Shown one piece after another: positions 28,262 to 36,229 of a stretch of 64,000 nucleotides of DNA. This DNA is from an uncultured Oscillospiraceae bacterium. Its GTDB lineage: Bacteria; Bacillota; Clostridia; Oscillospirales; Oscillospiraceae. The notes below the pieces were generated by a model that ran no database searches, had not been told where the DNA came from, and worked only from the letters and a program-made list of their open reading frames with translations. Each line of letters opens with the position of its first letter. Positions within the stretch are counted from its first letter, which is position 1. The stretch spans positions 1-64,000 of the forward strand of contig CANRFT010000009.1 of the NCBI GenBank assembly GCA_947629955.1, written 5' to 3'. The position numbers were made by a program, and so were the translations under genes.

Positions 28262-28780
28262 GTGACCTGCCTGTTTGCCGTCATGGGGGAGGACGGGAAA
28301 AAGCTGGACTGGCCCCTGCTGGCCGCCGCCTGCCGGCGGGTGTGGAGTTGGGAGGTCCTCCCTCCCGTGGAGCGGTCCCCCAGAGGGAAGCCCTTCTTCC
28401 CCGACGAGCCCGTAAAGTGTTTCTCCCTGTCCCACAGCGGGGGATACGCCCTCTGCGCCCTGTCCGACGGACCCGTGGGGGCGGACATCGAGCGGTTCGT
28501 CCCCCGGCGGGGACGGCTGTTTGAGACCGCCCTCAGCCAAGGGGAGAAAGCTGCATTCGACGGCACCTGGGCGGACTTTTTCCGCCTGTGGACCCTGAAG
28601 GAGAGCTGGGTCAAGCGGGAGGACGTCCCCCTGTACCCGCCCCGGCTGGTGGAGACGCCGCCCCCCTGTCCCCACGCCAGCTATGCCGGGGAGGGCTGGG
28701 CCGCCTCCGTCTGCTGTGACGACCCGCCGCCGGAGGGGATCGTTTGGCTGAATCTAAAGGAAGTTTTAAGCGAATCTTAA
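28262..28780 (+). CDS. 4'-phosphopantetheinyl transferase superfamily protein
   Basis: A 172-residue protein, shorter than Sfp (about 220). It carries the two diagnostic motifs: GADIERF (magnesium and CoA binding) and WTLKESWVK (the F/W-x-x-KE-x-x-x-K motif). Such enzymes move phosphopantetheine from CoA to carrier proteins. The frame is open from 28202, but GTG at 28262 has GGAGGGAG at good spacing. No polyketide or peptide synthetase gene is in the window, so it may serve a distant carrier protein. The glycosyltransferase follows after about 70 bp. Confidence 0.87.
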   Translation: MTCLFAVMGEDGKKLDWPLLAAACRRVWSWEVLPPVERSPRGKPFFPDEPVKCFSLSHSGGYALCALSDGPVGADIERFVPRRGRLFETALSQGEKAAFDGTWADFFRLWTLKESWVKREDVPLYPPRLVETPPPCPHASYAGEGWAASVCCDDPPPEGIVWLNLKEVLSES

Positions 28781-28847
28781 CGGGCTCCCCACCTTCAACT
28801 TAAACCCCGTCTGTTACCATGGCGTCATCTTCTCCGGGAGGTGCGCC

Positions 28848-30041
28848 ATGGCTGTTTTTCGCCTGATCTGTCTGATCCTGCTGTCCGTGCTCAAGGTGTT
28901 CGGGCTCTATTTCACTCTGGCGGCGCTGTTCACCGTGCTGCCCCGCCGGAGATTCGTCCCGGCTCCCTATCGGACCCGGTTCGCGGTGCTGGCCGCCGCC
29001 CGGAACGAGGAGAGGGTCATCGCGAACCTTGTGGAGAGCGTAAAGGCCCAGAACTATCCGCCGGACCTGTTCGACGTGTTCGTCATCCCCAACAACTGCG
29101 CCGACGGCACCGAGAGGGCCGCCCTGGCCGCCGGCGCGGAGATCATCCGCTGCCGGGGCCCCGTGGCCGGCAAGGGAGACGCCTTGCATGCGGCGTTTGA
29201 GCAGCTCATGGGCCGGGGGTACGACGCCTTTGTGGTGCTGGACGCCGACAACACCCTGGCCCCGGACTACCTGGCAAGGCTCAACGACGCCTTTATGGCA
29301 GGGGCCCGGGTGTGCAAGAGCCGCATGAGGACAGCCAATCCCTACGCCTCCCCCACGGCGGGATGCTACGGCCTGTTCAACTCCTCCGTAGACCTGGTGT
29401 GGAACCGGCCCAGGGCGGCCCTGGGGCTGTCCGCCAAGCTGGTGGGCACCGGCTTCGCCGTAAAACGGGAGGCGCTGGAGGAGCTGGGGGGCTGGAACAC
29501 CTCCGCCATCGCCGAGGACTGCGAGTTCGCCGCCCAACTGGCTCAGGCGGGCATCCGGGTGGCCTGGGTGCCCGACGCGGTGAACTACGACGAGGCCCCC
29601 ACCGATTTTGCGGTCTCCCTCCGCCAGCGGAAGCGTTGGATTAGCGGCATCATGCAGGTGGCAAAGCTGCGCCTGGGGGAGATGCTGCGGGCGGACTGCC
29701 CCGCGCCGAGGCTCCGCTTCGATATGGTCATGTTCCTGCTGCTGCCCTTCTCCCAGGGGATCGCCGCCCTGCTGACGGCGGCCCTGCTGCTCACCGGCGG
29801 CCCCGCCGGTCTGGCGGCCCTCCTGGCCGGACTGGCCCTGTCGTACCTGGGCGGCGTGGGGGCGGGGGCGGTGCTGGCCCTCTGCGGCGGGTACGACCTG
29901 GCCGGGATGGTCCCCGCCATCCTGTTCTTCCCCCTGTTCACCGCCTCTTGGGCGCCCATCCAGGTCCTCTCCCTGTTCCACGACACCCGCCGCTGGGTCC
30001 CCATCGCCCACCGGGGAGCCGTCCCCGCGGCGGTGAAGTGA
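28848..30041 (+). CDS. Membrane glycosyltransferase, family 2
   Basis: A 397-residue GT2 enzyme. One N-terminal helix (about 5-30) is followed by a GT-A domain with AARNEERVI, the DAD motif at 132-134, a TGFAV acceptor segment, the AEDCEF catalytic region and RQRKRW (a QxxRW motif). Two or more C-terminal helices (about 295-370) form the membrane part. The layout is that of processive or lipid-linked sugar transferases such as hyaluronan or cellulose synthase relatives. The product is unknown. GGAGGTGCGCC precedes the ATG. Confidence 0.9.
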   Translation: MAVFRLICLILLSVLKVFGLYFTLAALFTVLPRRRFVPAPYRTRFAVLAAARNEERVIANLVESVKAQNYPPDLFDVFVIPNNCADGTERAALAAGAEIIRCRGPVAGKGDALHAAFEQLMGRGYDAFVVLDADNTLAPDYLARLNDAFMAGARVCKSRMRTANPYASPTAGCYGLFNSSVDLVWNRPRAALGLSAKLVGTGFAVKREALEELGGWNTSAIAEDCEFAAQLAQAGIRVAWVPDAVNYDEAPTDFAVSLRQRKRWISGIMQVAKLRLGEMLRADCPAPRLRFDMVMFLLLPFSQGIAALLTAALLLTGGPAGLAALLAGLALSYLGGVGAGAVLALCGGYDLAGMVPAILFFPLFTASWAPIQVLSLFHDTRRWVPIAHRGAVPAAVK

Positions 30042-30144
30042 TGAAAAAATTTCCTCGCACCGCTGCACGCTTTCGTGCATATACTGACCTGTATGAGGGG
30101 AGTGTTTATCCCAAAACAGACAGCGAAAAGAACAGGAGCGGAAC

Positions 30145-30237
30145 ATGAGACGACCTCAAAGGAACTCCGACCCCGCGCCTCAGGACGTGGACGACCTGAT
30201 CTTCGGTCAGGACGGCCCGCGGGTGAGCGAGCGGTGA
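30145..30237 (+). CDS. Candidate 30-residue microprotein
   Basis: ATG at 30145 with AGGAGCGG upstream opens a 30-codon frame ending at TGA 30235-30237. The product is hydrophilic, opening MRRPQRNSDPAPQDVDD, with no membrane helix. A strong intrinsic terminator follows 10 bp later, so a transcript could end right after it. I recognise no family. It could also be an untranslated tail of the glycosyltransferase transcript. Confidence 0.4.
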   Translation: MRRPQRNSDPAPQDVDDLIFGQDGPRVSER

Positions 30238-30247
30238 GCGGAAGATG

Positions 30248-30275
30248 AAAAGGAGCCGCGGCAGCGGCTCCTTTT
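30248..30275 (+). terminator. Intrinsic terminator after the glycosyltransferase and small ORF
   Basis: AAAAGGAGCCGC and its complement (30248-30259, 30264-30275) close a GGCA loop. The run TTTTT follows on the plus strand; the A-run suits minus transcripts too. Confidence 0.85.
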
Positions 30276-30316
30276 TGACTTTTATTGGCCCTGTTATAAA
30301 CCAATCTGACGGCAGC

Positions 30317-31423
30317 TTATGAGAACCACCAGCCGAACAGCGGCGAAAGCGGTATCATAAAGACCGAAAAGATCATAGACGAGACGGAGATGAGCGTGGC
30401 CCGCTGGGCGGACGGGAACCGGTCATTCAGCTTTTTGTCACTGACCAATTGGAGGCTGTCGTCCAGAAGTCCGGCCAGCAGGCCGGAGGCCATCAGCACT
30501 GGCAGGCACGTCCCCCGGGCCGCCAAAGCGCAGAGCAGAACGCCGCCTCCGGTGACGGCCGCCGCCTTCGGATAGGACAGGCGGTCCAGTCTGCCCGTCA
30601 GCAGTCCGGCCAGACCGCCGCCCAGACCCAGCGCGAACAGCGCCGGACCCAGCAGCGCGGGGACCGTCACCGCCGCCTCTACCTTCTCCTGCAGGTAAAA
30701 CCCCGTCAAGGTCGCGCATACCCCCACCAGGGCGTTGAGCACCATGATCCGGACGGCCGTGCCGTCCGATCTCAGGAGCGTCCAGGCGCCCCGGACCGTC
30801 TCCGCCAGGGCGGCGGGCAGCGTCCGCAGCGTGATCCCTGGGGCGTCCCGCTCCGGTTCGGTGATGGTCAGCGCGGCGATGAGACCGATAAGGGTGATCC
30901 CCGTGTCCAACAGGTATGTCCTTCGCCAGCCCAGGAGCACCGTAGCCCCCGCCAGCAGCATCGCGCCGCCGCCGCTGAAGCGGTACACCCCGTTTTGCAG
31001 GGAGGAGAACTTCAGATAGTCTGCCTCATGCCCCGCCTGGAGCATGGATTCATAGGTAATGGCCTCCCGCGTGCCGGACTCCAGATTGTACCCGAGGGCG
31101 GAAACGGCCAGAGACAGGCACACCCCGGCTATCCCATGGGAGGCCGCCATCAGCAGGGTGGAGAGCACAAACATCACATGGCTGGCCGTCAGGGTCCACT
31201 TCCGGCCCAGCACGTCCGCCAGAAGTCCCGAAGGCAGCTCGCAGCAAAAGCTCACGGCATGGAACACCGCCTCCGCCAAGCCGATCTCCACCAGGGAGAA
31301 CCCACGCAGGGCCAGCAGGAGGACCCACACGCTTCCCGCAGGACGGAAGCCTACCGACCATTCCAGGACCAGAAGGGCCAGCTTTTGTCTGGAAAGCGAG
31401 AATTGTTTGCTATTTTTGGGCAT
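30317..31423 (-). CDS. MFS transporter of unknown substrate
   Basis: A 368-residue major facilitator with about 11-12 helices. The loop between helices 2 and 3 reads GLLADVLGRKWTL, a good match to the MFS GxLaDrxGrkxxL signature. The N-terminal SVGFRPAGSVWVLLLALRGFSLVEIGLAEAVFH resembles uncharacterised drug/sugar efflux-type carriers of Firmicutes. AAGGATGG precedes the ATG at 31423. A possible 28-residue ORF lies just upstream on the same strand. Confidence 0.85.
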   Translation of the reverse strand: MPKNSKQFSLSRQKLALLVLEWSVGFRPAGSVWVLLLALRGFSLVEIGLAEAVFHAVSFCCELPSGLLADVLGRKWTLTASHVMFVLSTLLMAASHGIAGVCLSLAVSALGYNLESGTREAITYESMLQAGHEADYLKFSSLQNGVYRFSGGGAMLLAGATVLLGWRRTYLLDTGITLIGLIAALTITEPERDAPGITLRTLPAALAETVRGAWTLLRSDGTAVRIMVLNALVGVCATLTGFYLQEKVEAAVTVPALLGPALFALGLGGGLAGLLTGRLDRLSYPKAAAVTGGGVLLCALAARGTCLPVLMASGLLAGLLDDSLQLVSDKKLNDRFPSAQRATLISVSSMIFSVFMIPLSPLFGWWFS

Positions 31424-31493
31424 AAAAATTGCGCCATCCTTTCTTTTTTATCATAAGAAAAGGATCGGCGCGACCAGTTATCGTGACCCGCGG

Positions 31494-31580
31494 TCACCGA
31501 AAAAAGGGCGCACTGATCCCGTGGATGGCCATATCATAGCCGTTAAAATGCAGGCTCAAGCCGTTCTGCATCCACCGCAT
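31494..31580 (-). CDS. Candidate 28-residue leader or microprotein
   Basis: ATG at 31580 has an excellent GAGAGGAGGG site seven bases upstream and opens a 28-codon frame ending in TGA at 31494-31496. It begins MRWMQNGLSLHFNGYDM and ends APFFR. Just past the stop an inverted repeat, GTGACC and GGTCAC, could fold. The MFS gene starts 70 bp further. A leader peptide controlling the carrier is one option. I know no homologue. Confidence 0.5.
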   Translation of the reverse strand: MRWMQNGLSLHFNGYDMAIHGISAPFFR

Positions 31581-31696
31581 CGTTGCACCCTCCTCTCATA
31601 AGATGGGAAAACTATAACATGAACGGGCATGGAATGTCAAGGGGATCATGCTCCAAACCCATTTTAAGCCTTTTGACCGCCCCGGCAACTTTCTCC

Positions 31697-31725
31697 TTTA
31701 CAACCGGCCGCCGGTTCTGTATAAT
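31697..31725 (+). promoter_or_regulatory. Promoter of prfB
   Basis: TTTACA (31697-31702), a 17-bp spacer and TATAAT (31720-31725), 35 bp before the ATG. The spacer includes the palindrome ACCGGCCGCCGGT. Confidence 0.7.
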
Positions 31726-31760
31726 ATATGGGACAAATCAAGCCAAATGAGGGAAAATCG

Positions 31761-32885
31761 ATGATCGTACAATTTGAGGAGTATAAGACCAGGCTGAACG
31801 CCCTGCGGCCCGAACTGGAGCTGCTGGGCCAGTCGCTGGACCTGGAGGGGGCCGAGCGGGAGTTGGACGAGCTGCGGGCCCAGTCCGCCTCCGACGGGTT
31901 CTGGAACGATGTGGACAAGGCCAAAAAGGTCCAGCAGCGCATCAGCCGGCTGGAGGACAAGATCGCCTCCCAGCAGAAGCGGCTGGGCCAGCTGGACGAC
32001 CTGCTCACCCTGTGCGAGATGGGCCAGGAGGAGGAGGACGAGTCCCTGGTGCCCGAGGTAGAGGAGGGATACGCCAGGCTGGAGGAGGAGATCGCCTCCG
32101 CCCGGCTGGACACCCTGCTCTCCGGCGAGTACGACGGCTCGCCCGCCATCGTGTCCCTCCAGGCGGGGGCCGGCGGCACCGAGGCCCAGGACTGGGCCCA
32201 GATGCTCTACCGGATGTACACCCGCTGGGCGGAGCGCCACGGCTACACCTACACCATCCTGGACTACCAGGACGGGGACGAGGCGGGCATCAAGTCCGCC
32301 GCCATCCGCATCGAGGGGGACAACGCCTACGGCCATCTCAAGAGCGAGCACGGCGTCCACCGGCTGGTGCGCATCTCCCCCTTCGACGCCAACGCCAGAA
32401 GGCAGACCTCCTTCGCCGCGGTGGAGGTCACCCCCGAACTGGACGACAGCGTGGAGGTGGAGATTCGGGACGAGGACCTGATCCGCCAGGTGTACCGCTC
32501 CTCCGGCGCCGGCGGCCAGCACATCAACAAGACCTCCTCTGCCGTGCGGCTCATCCACAAGCCCACCGGCATCGTGGTGTCCTGCCAGACGGAACGGTCC
32601 CAGTTCCAGAACGAGGCCACCTGTATGCGGATGCTCCGCTCCAAGCTGATGCAGATCAAGGAGCAGGAGCATCTGGACAAGATCTCCGACATCAAGGGCA
32701 CCCAGCTGAAGATCGAGTGGGGCAGCCAGATCCGATCTTACGTGTTCATGCCCTACCAGCTGGTGAAGGACAACCGCACCGCCTACGAGACCTCCAACGT
32801 CAACGGCGTCATGGACGGCGATCTGGACGGATTCATCAACGCCTACCTCACCGCGGCGGCCACGGGCGCCTGGGCCAGCAAGTAA
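31761..32885 (+). CDS. prfB: Peptide chain release factor 2
   Basis: A 374-residue RF2, which reads UGA and UAA stop codons. The specificity tripeptide SPF is in [11 protein letters not shown] and the catalytic GGQ is in [15 protein letters not shown] start at ATG 31761 with GAGGGAAAATCG; an earlier in-frame ATG at 31728 overlaps the region just after the -10 and lacks a site. The reading frame is continuous, so the autoregulatory UGA frameshift found near codon 25 of many prfB genes is absent here. It is a single-gene unit. Confidence 0.97.
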   Translation: MIVQFEEYKTRLNALRPELELLGQSLDLEGAERELDELRAQSASDGFWNDVDKAKKVQQRISRLEDKIASQQKRLGQLDDLLTLCEMGQEEEDESLVPEVEEGYARLEEEIASARLDTLLSGEYDGSPAIVSLQAGAGGTEAQDWAQMLYRMYTRWAERHGYTYTILDYQDGDEAGIKSAAIRIEGDNAYGHLKSEHGVHRLVRISPFDANARRQTSFAAVEVTPELDDSVEVEIRDEDLIRQVYRSSGAGGQHINKTSSAVRLIHKPTGIVVSCQTERSQFQNEATCMRMLRSKLMQIKEQEHLDKISDIKGTQLKIEWGSQIRSYVFMPYQLVKDNRTAYETSNVNGVMDGDLDGFINAYLTAAATGAWASK

Positions 32886-32897
32886 ATACCGAAAATG

Positions 32898-32928
32898 AAC
32901 GGTCCTCCGGTAAAACCGGGGGACCGTT
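32898..32928. terminator. Hairpin between prfB and the ABC transporter operon
   Basis: A 14-bp stem (32898-32911 with 32915-32928) with one G-U pair and a three-base loop. The T-run is short on either side, so termination may be partial. The convergent genes face it. Confidence 0.6.
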
Positions 32929-33513
32929 TCAGCATTGTGTGTGCAGAGGCGGGCCGTCCAGCCGGAAAACGGCGTCGCACCGCTCCAGCACGGCCCCCTG
33001 GTGGGAGGTCAAGATCACCGGGACATCCAGACCCCGGAGCCGCTCCAGCATCCGGCCGGCCCGCTCCTCGTCCACCCCGGCGAAGGGCTCGTCCAACAGC
33101 AGGAGGTCGCCCCCCAGGGCGGCGCACCGGGCCAGGGCCAGCCGCCGGGCCATGCCGCCGGACAGGGCGGCGGGATACGCGCCCTCCTCTCCCTCCAGCT
33201 CTGCAAAGGTCAGCCAGGAGGGGACCTCCCCCCGGCGTTCCCGGGGCAGCACGTCGGCGATGTGCTGCCCCACCGTCCGCCAGGGCAGCAGCCGGTCCTC
33301 CTGGAACAGGAAGGCGGTCCGTTTGGGGTCGATGCCGGACACCGTGCCGCGCTCCGGCACGGCCAGCCCCGCCAGGACCCGCAAAAGGGTGGTCTTGCCG
33401 CAGCCGGACGGTCCGCTGAGCGCGGTGATCCCCCGGTCCGGCAGATCGATGGAAAAGCGGTCCAGCACCGTCTTGTCCCCATAGCGGAGGGTCAGTTCCC
33501 GGATCTCGATCAC
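32929..33513 (-). CDS. ABC transporter ATP-binding protein (NitT/TauT type)
   Basis: A 194-residue ATPase, short for this class. Walker A is GPSGCGKTT, the signature is [13 protein letters not shown] and Walker B is [12 protein letters not shown], with the switch histidine in LTSHQ. The GTG start at 33513 has GAGAGGGGGGAG upstream and overlaps the permease stop by four bases; the much longer open frame upstream belongs to an antisense shadow of the permease. It is the last gene of the regulator-binding protein-permease-ATPase operon. Confidence 0.92.
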   Translation of the reverse strand: MIEIRELTLRYGDKTVLDRFSIDLPDRGITALSGPSGCGKTTLLRVLAGLAVPERGTVSGIDPKRTAFLFQEDRLLPWRTVGQHIADVLPRERRGEVPSWLTFAELEGEEGAYPAALSGGMARRLALARCAALGGDLLLLDEPFAGVDEERAGRMLERLRGLDVPVILTSHQGAVLERCDAVFRLDGPPLHTQC

Positions 33514-34259
33514 AGGCGCTCCCCCCTCTCCAACAGCAGCCTCAGAATCCGCTCCAGCGCCAGGGACAGGGCGATGATCACCAGTGTCCAGGCGAACAGC
33601 TCCGGGGTCTCCAGGGCCAGCCGGGCGGCCTGGAGCCTGGAGCCGATGGCCAGTGTGGGGGGGCAGATGACCTCCGCTGCCACTCCGGACTTCCAGGCCA
33701 GACCGAAGGCGGTGAGCAGGCCGGCGGTGAAGTGCCCCCGGAGGGAGGGCAGGTAGATGAGCCGCAGGGTCTTGAGCCGGGAGAATCGGTAGGCGCCCGC
33801 CATCTCCAGCAGCTGGGGGTCCACGGCGGCGAGGCCGGCGGTCACGCTCCCCCAGATGACGGGCAGGACCATCAGCCCCGCGATGACGGCGGGGATGGCG
33901 GCCCGCGTCACCCACAGGTACACCAGCAAAATGAAGGACACCACCGGGGTGGCCCGTACCACCTTCACCGCCGGGGCCAGCAGGGCCGACGCCCAGGCGC
34001 TGAAATGGGTCAGGAAGGCCAGCGCCGCCCCGGCCGCAGTTCCCCAGGCCAGCCCCAGAAAAATGCGAAGAAGGGACATCAGGGCGGACAGCCAGAAATT
34101 CCCCGTCACCGCCAGGGCGGCGAGGGCCTTTGCCACCGCCAGCGGGCCGGGGAGCAGCAGCTCCCGTCCCACCAGAAGGGCCGCAAGCTGCCAAACCCCC
34201 AGCCAGAAGACCGGGGGTATGGCAGCTTTTATAAACTTCTTCAGGCCGTCAGCCCACAT
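33510..34259 (-). CDS. ABC transporter permease (NitT/TauT/SsuC type)
   Basis: A 249-residue permease with about six helices. The cytoplasmic EAA-like loop is visible around [20 protein letters not shown], where it contacts the ATPase. The family imports sulfonates, nitrate, taurine or pyrimidine precursors. The start overlaps the end of the substrate-binding gene by 11 bases and has no good ribosome binding site of its own, so translation should be coupled. Substrate specificity cannot be read from it. Confidence 0.92.
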   Translation of the reverse strand: MWADGLKKFIKAAIPPVFWLGVWQLAALLVGRELLLPGPLAVAKALAALAVTGNFWLSALMSLLRIFLGLAWGTAAGAALAFLTHFSAWASALLAPAVKVVRATPVVSFILLVYLWVTRAAIPAVIAGLMVLPVIWGSVTAGLAAVDPQLLEMAGAYRFSRLKTLRLIYLPSLRGHFTAGLLTAFGLAWKSGVAAEVICPPTLAIGSRLQAARLALETPELFAWTLVIIALSLALERILRLLLERGERL

Positions 34260-35352
34260 AGTAGATGCCGTCGTCGGGGATGAAACCGCCGATGGAGGCG
34301 GGGTCCAGCTCCCACAGCACCCGGAAGTAGTCGGATATGGCGGGCTGCATATCCGCCCCGGCGATGAAGGTCAGGTGGCACTGGGGGATGGCCGCCTTGG
34401 CGATGCCGGCGGAGGGGGTGATGCCCAGGTCGGCCACCATCTGGGCGGCGTCCTCCACATTGCCGGTCACATACTCGATAGAGGCCTCATAGTCCTTCAG
34501 GAAATCGGCCACCACGTCGGGATAGGTCTCCAGGAACTCGGCGCGGACCACCACGGCGGTCATCACCAGCTGGCCGGCTTCCTCGGCCTCGTTCCACGCC
34601 TCGGTCACGTCGATGGCGTCCCGCACGGAGCCCTCGCTCTTGGCGATGGCGGCGGTGGCGGCGGGCACCGGCAGCATGGCGCACTCGATCTCGCCCGAGA
34701 GCAGCTTGGCCTGGATCTCAGGGGCCTCGGCGAATTGGACGGTCACCTGGTCGGCGACGCCGCTGACCTCCAGCAGGTGGCGGAGGATATACTCCGGATT
34801 GGCCCCCTGGCCGGCGGACCAGATGGTCTTGCCCGCCAGGTCTGCGATGGAGTTGATGGCGGTATTGCCGCCGCTCTCCAGGATGTGCAGCACGCCCAGG
34901 GTGCCCAGGGCGATGATCTTCACGCCGCCGTCGGTCTTGTTGTAGAGGTTCACCGCCATATTGGAGGCCATGGTGGCGATGTCGTAGATGGGCTCCGGGC
35001 CGGTGAGGCCGGCCACCAGGGCGGAGTTGTCCGCCTCGATGGTGTATTCATACCCCTGGGCGTTCTCCTCGGGGACGGACAGCAGCTTGGCCGCGCCGAT
35101 GCCGGTGGGGCCGGACAGCACCGCCAGCCGGGGGACAGGGCGCTCCACGTGGATGTCCTCGGTGGGCGCGGCGGAGGGTTCCTCAGTGGGAGCCTCCGTG
35201 GGGGCCTCGGAGGGCTCTTCGGTCTCCTCAGCGGGCTCCGTGGGGGCGTCGGTGGGAGCCTCGGTGGCATCAGCGGCGGGATTGCCGCAGGCGGCCAGGG
35301 TGAAGATCATGGCCAAGGCCAGCAGCAGAGCGGCGAGTTTCTTCAGATTCAT
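34249..35352 (-). CDS. ABC transporter substrate-binding lipoprotein (NitT/TauT family)
   Basis: A 367-residue lipoprotein. The signal peptide ends in the lipobox LAAC, so Cys22 is the lipid anchor. Residues about 25-65 form a low-complexity Glu/Ala/Pro/Thr linker with repeated EAPT units. The binding domain follows; segments such as GKTIWSAGQGANPEYILRHLLE fit the NitT/TauT-type fold. Its ligand is unknown; nitrate, sulfonates and pyrimidine precursors are bound by relatives. Its start overlaps the regulator stop by four bases. A binding protein placed directly after a Crp/Fnr regulator implies that substrate supply is linked to that regulator's signal. Confidence 0.9.
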   Translation of the reverse strand: MNLKKLAALLLALAMIFTLAACGNPAADATEAPTDAPTEPAEETEEPSEAPTEAPTEEPSAAPTEDIHVERPVPRLAVLSGPTGIGAAKLLSVPEENAQGYEYTIEADNSALVAGLTGPEPIYDIATMASNMAVNLYNKTDGGVKIIALGTLGVLHILESGGNTAINSIADLAGKTIWSAGQGANPEYILRHLLEVSGVADQVTVQFAEAPEIQAKLLSGEIECAMLPVPAATAAIAKSEGSVRDAIDVTEAWNEAEEAGQLVMTAVVVRAEFLETYPDVVADFLKDYEASIEYVTGNVEDAAQMVADLGITPSAGIAKAAIPQCHLTFIAGADMQPAISDYFRVLWELDPASIGGFIPDDGIYYVG

Positions 35353-36029
35353 AGAGATCGTTCCTTTCCTTTTTCAGCAGTGGGATGATGGCCGGCCAGA
35401 GCGGCGCGCAGCCGTTCCCGGTCGGTCACGCGGATGGTCTTGCGGTCGCGGGCGATGGCCCCCGTCCGCTCAAGCTCCTCAAAGGAGCGGTAGAGGGTGG
35501 CCCGGCCCACGCCGATGCGCCGGCAGAGCTGGGCAGCGGACAGGGTGAGCGCTCCGTCCTCCCCGCAGTTGGTGAGGAGGTACTGGGCCAGCCTGCCCTC
35601 GGCGGAGACGGCGGACAGCGCCCCCAGCCGCCCGGTGAGGAACTGGATTCGGCCGGACAGATAGGTCACATATCGCTCGGCGAAGCCGCCGTCCTCCCGG
35701 ATGAGCCGCCGGACGCCCTCCTGGGGGATGAGCAGGATGCGGCAGTCGGTCTGAGCGGTGAGGGTGGCGGGGTAGTCCGCTCCGCCGGAGAACAGCGCCG
35801 CCGCCCCGAACAGATCGCCGGCGTTCAGGGTGGACATGGCCAGCGCCCCCTTCTCCACCCGGACCCTGCCCTCCAGCAGGATGCCCAGGCACCGGCGGAA
35901 CCGCCCCTGGGTGTAGATGGTCTCCCCCTTCCGGGGGGACAGCTCCTCGGCGGAGGACAGGACCTCCCGGAGCAGCGTTTCATCTACGCCCGTGAACAGG
36001 GGGTGCTCCACAGTCCGGTTCAGCTCCAC
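35349..36029 (-). CDS. Crp/Fnr-family transcription regulator
   Basis: A 226-residue regulator with an N-terminal cyclic-nucleotide-binding-like beta barrel (about 10-120) and a C-terminal helix-turn-helix (LCRRIGVGRATLYRSFEEL). There is no FNR-type N-terminal cysteine cluster, so oxygen sensing by an iron-sulfur centre is unlikely. I start at GTG 36029, which has GGAGGG six bases upstream. An ATG at 36068 would lie upstream of the predicted transcription start. It leads the ABC operon and probably binds the palindrome in its own promoter. Confidence 0.9.
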   Translation of the reverse strand: MELNRTVEHPLFTGVDETLLREVLSSAEELSPRKGETIYTQGRFRRCLGILLEGRVRVEKGALAMSTLNAGDLFGAAALFSGGADYPATLTAQTDCRILLIPQEGVRRLIREDGGFAERYVTYLSGRIQFLTGRLGALSAVSAEGRLAQYLLTNCGEDGALTLSAAQLCRRIGVGRATLYRSFEELERTGAIARDRKTIRVTDRERLRAALAGHHPTAEKGKERSL

Positions 36030-36041
36030 AGACGTCCCTCC

Positions 36042-36065
36042 AAACTGTATCATTTGATACAGTTT
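36042..36065 (-). promoter_or_regulatory. Perfect palindromic operator over the Crp/Fnr operon start site
   Basis: AAACTGTATCA (36042-36052) and its exact complement (36055-36065) are separated by TT. The site follows the -10 directly and spans the expected transcription start, a repressor position. The core TGTATC-N4-GATACA resembles Crp/Fnr half-site geometry. Confidence 0.75.
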
Positions 36066-36067
36066 CA

Positions 36068-36095
36068 ATTATAGCGTTCTTCCCGCTCCTGTCAA
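36068..36095 (-). promoter_or_regulatory. Promoter of the Crp/Fnr-ABC operon
   Basis: On the minus strand TTGACA (36090-36095), a 16-bp spacer and TATAAT (36068-36073). Both hexamers match consensus exactly. Confidence 0.8.
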
Positions 36096-36132
36096 TATGG
36101 AAGTGTGCCCAAAAATAATTTACACTTTGTAC

Positions 36133-36161
36133 TTGTTTTTTCTTTCCGGGCCCTGTATACT
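36133..36161 (+). promoter_or_regulatory. Promoter of the LCP gene
   Basis: TTGTTT (36133-36138), a 17-bp spacer and TATACT (36156-36161), about 70 bp before the start codon. Confidence 0.55.
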
Positions 36162-36229
36162 GTGGTGGCTAAAGTTGACATAATCCGAGCGGAGGATCTC
36201 CGGCCCGGATCGGGAGAGAGGAACCATTT

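Noticed and set aside
28262..30041. Phosphopantetheinyl transferase and GT2 as a natural-product cluster
   Set aside because: No carrier protein, polyketide or peptide synthetase gene is nearby.
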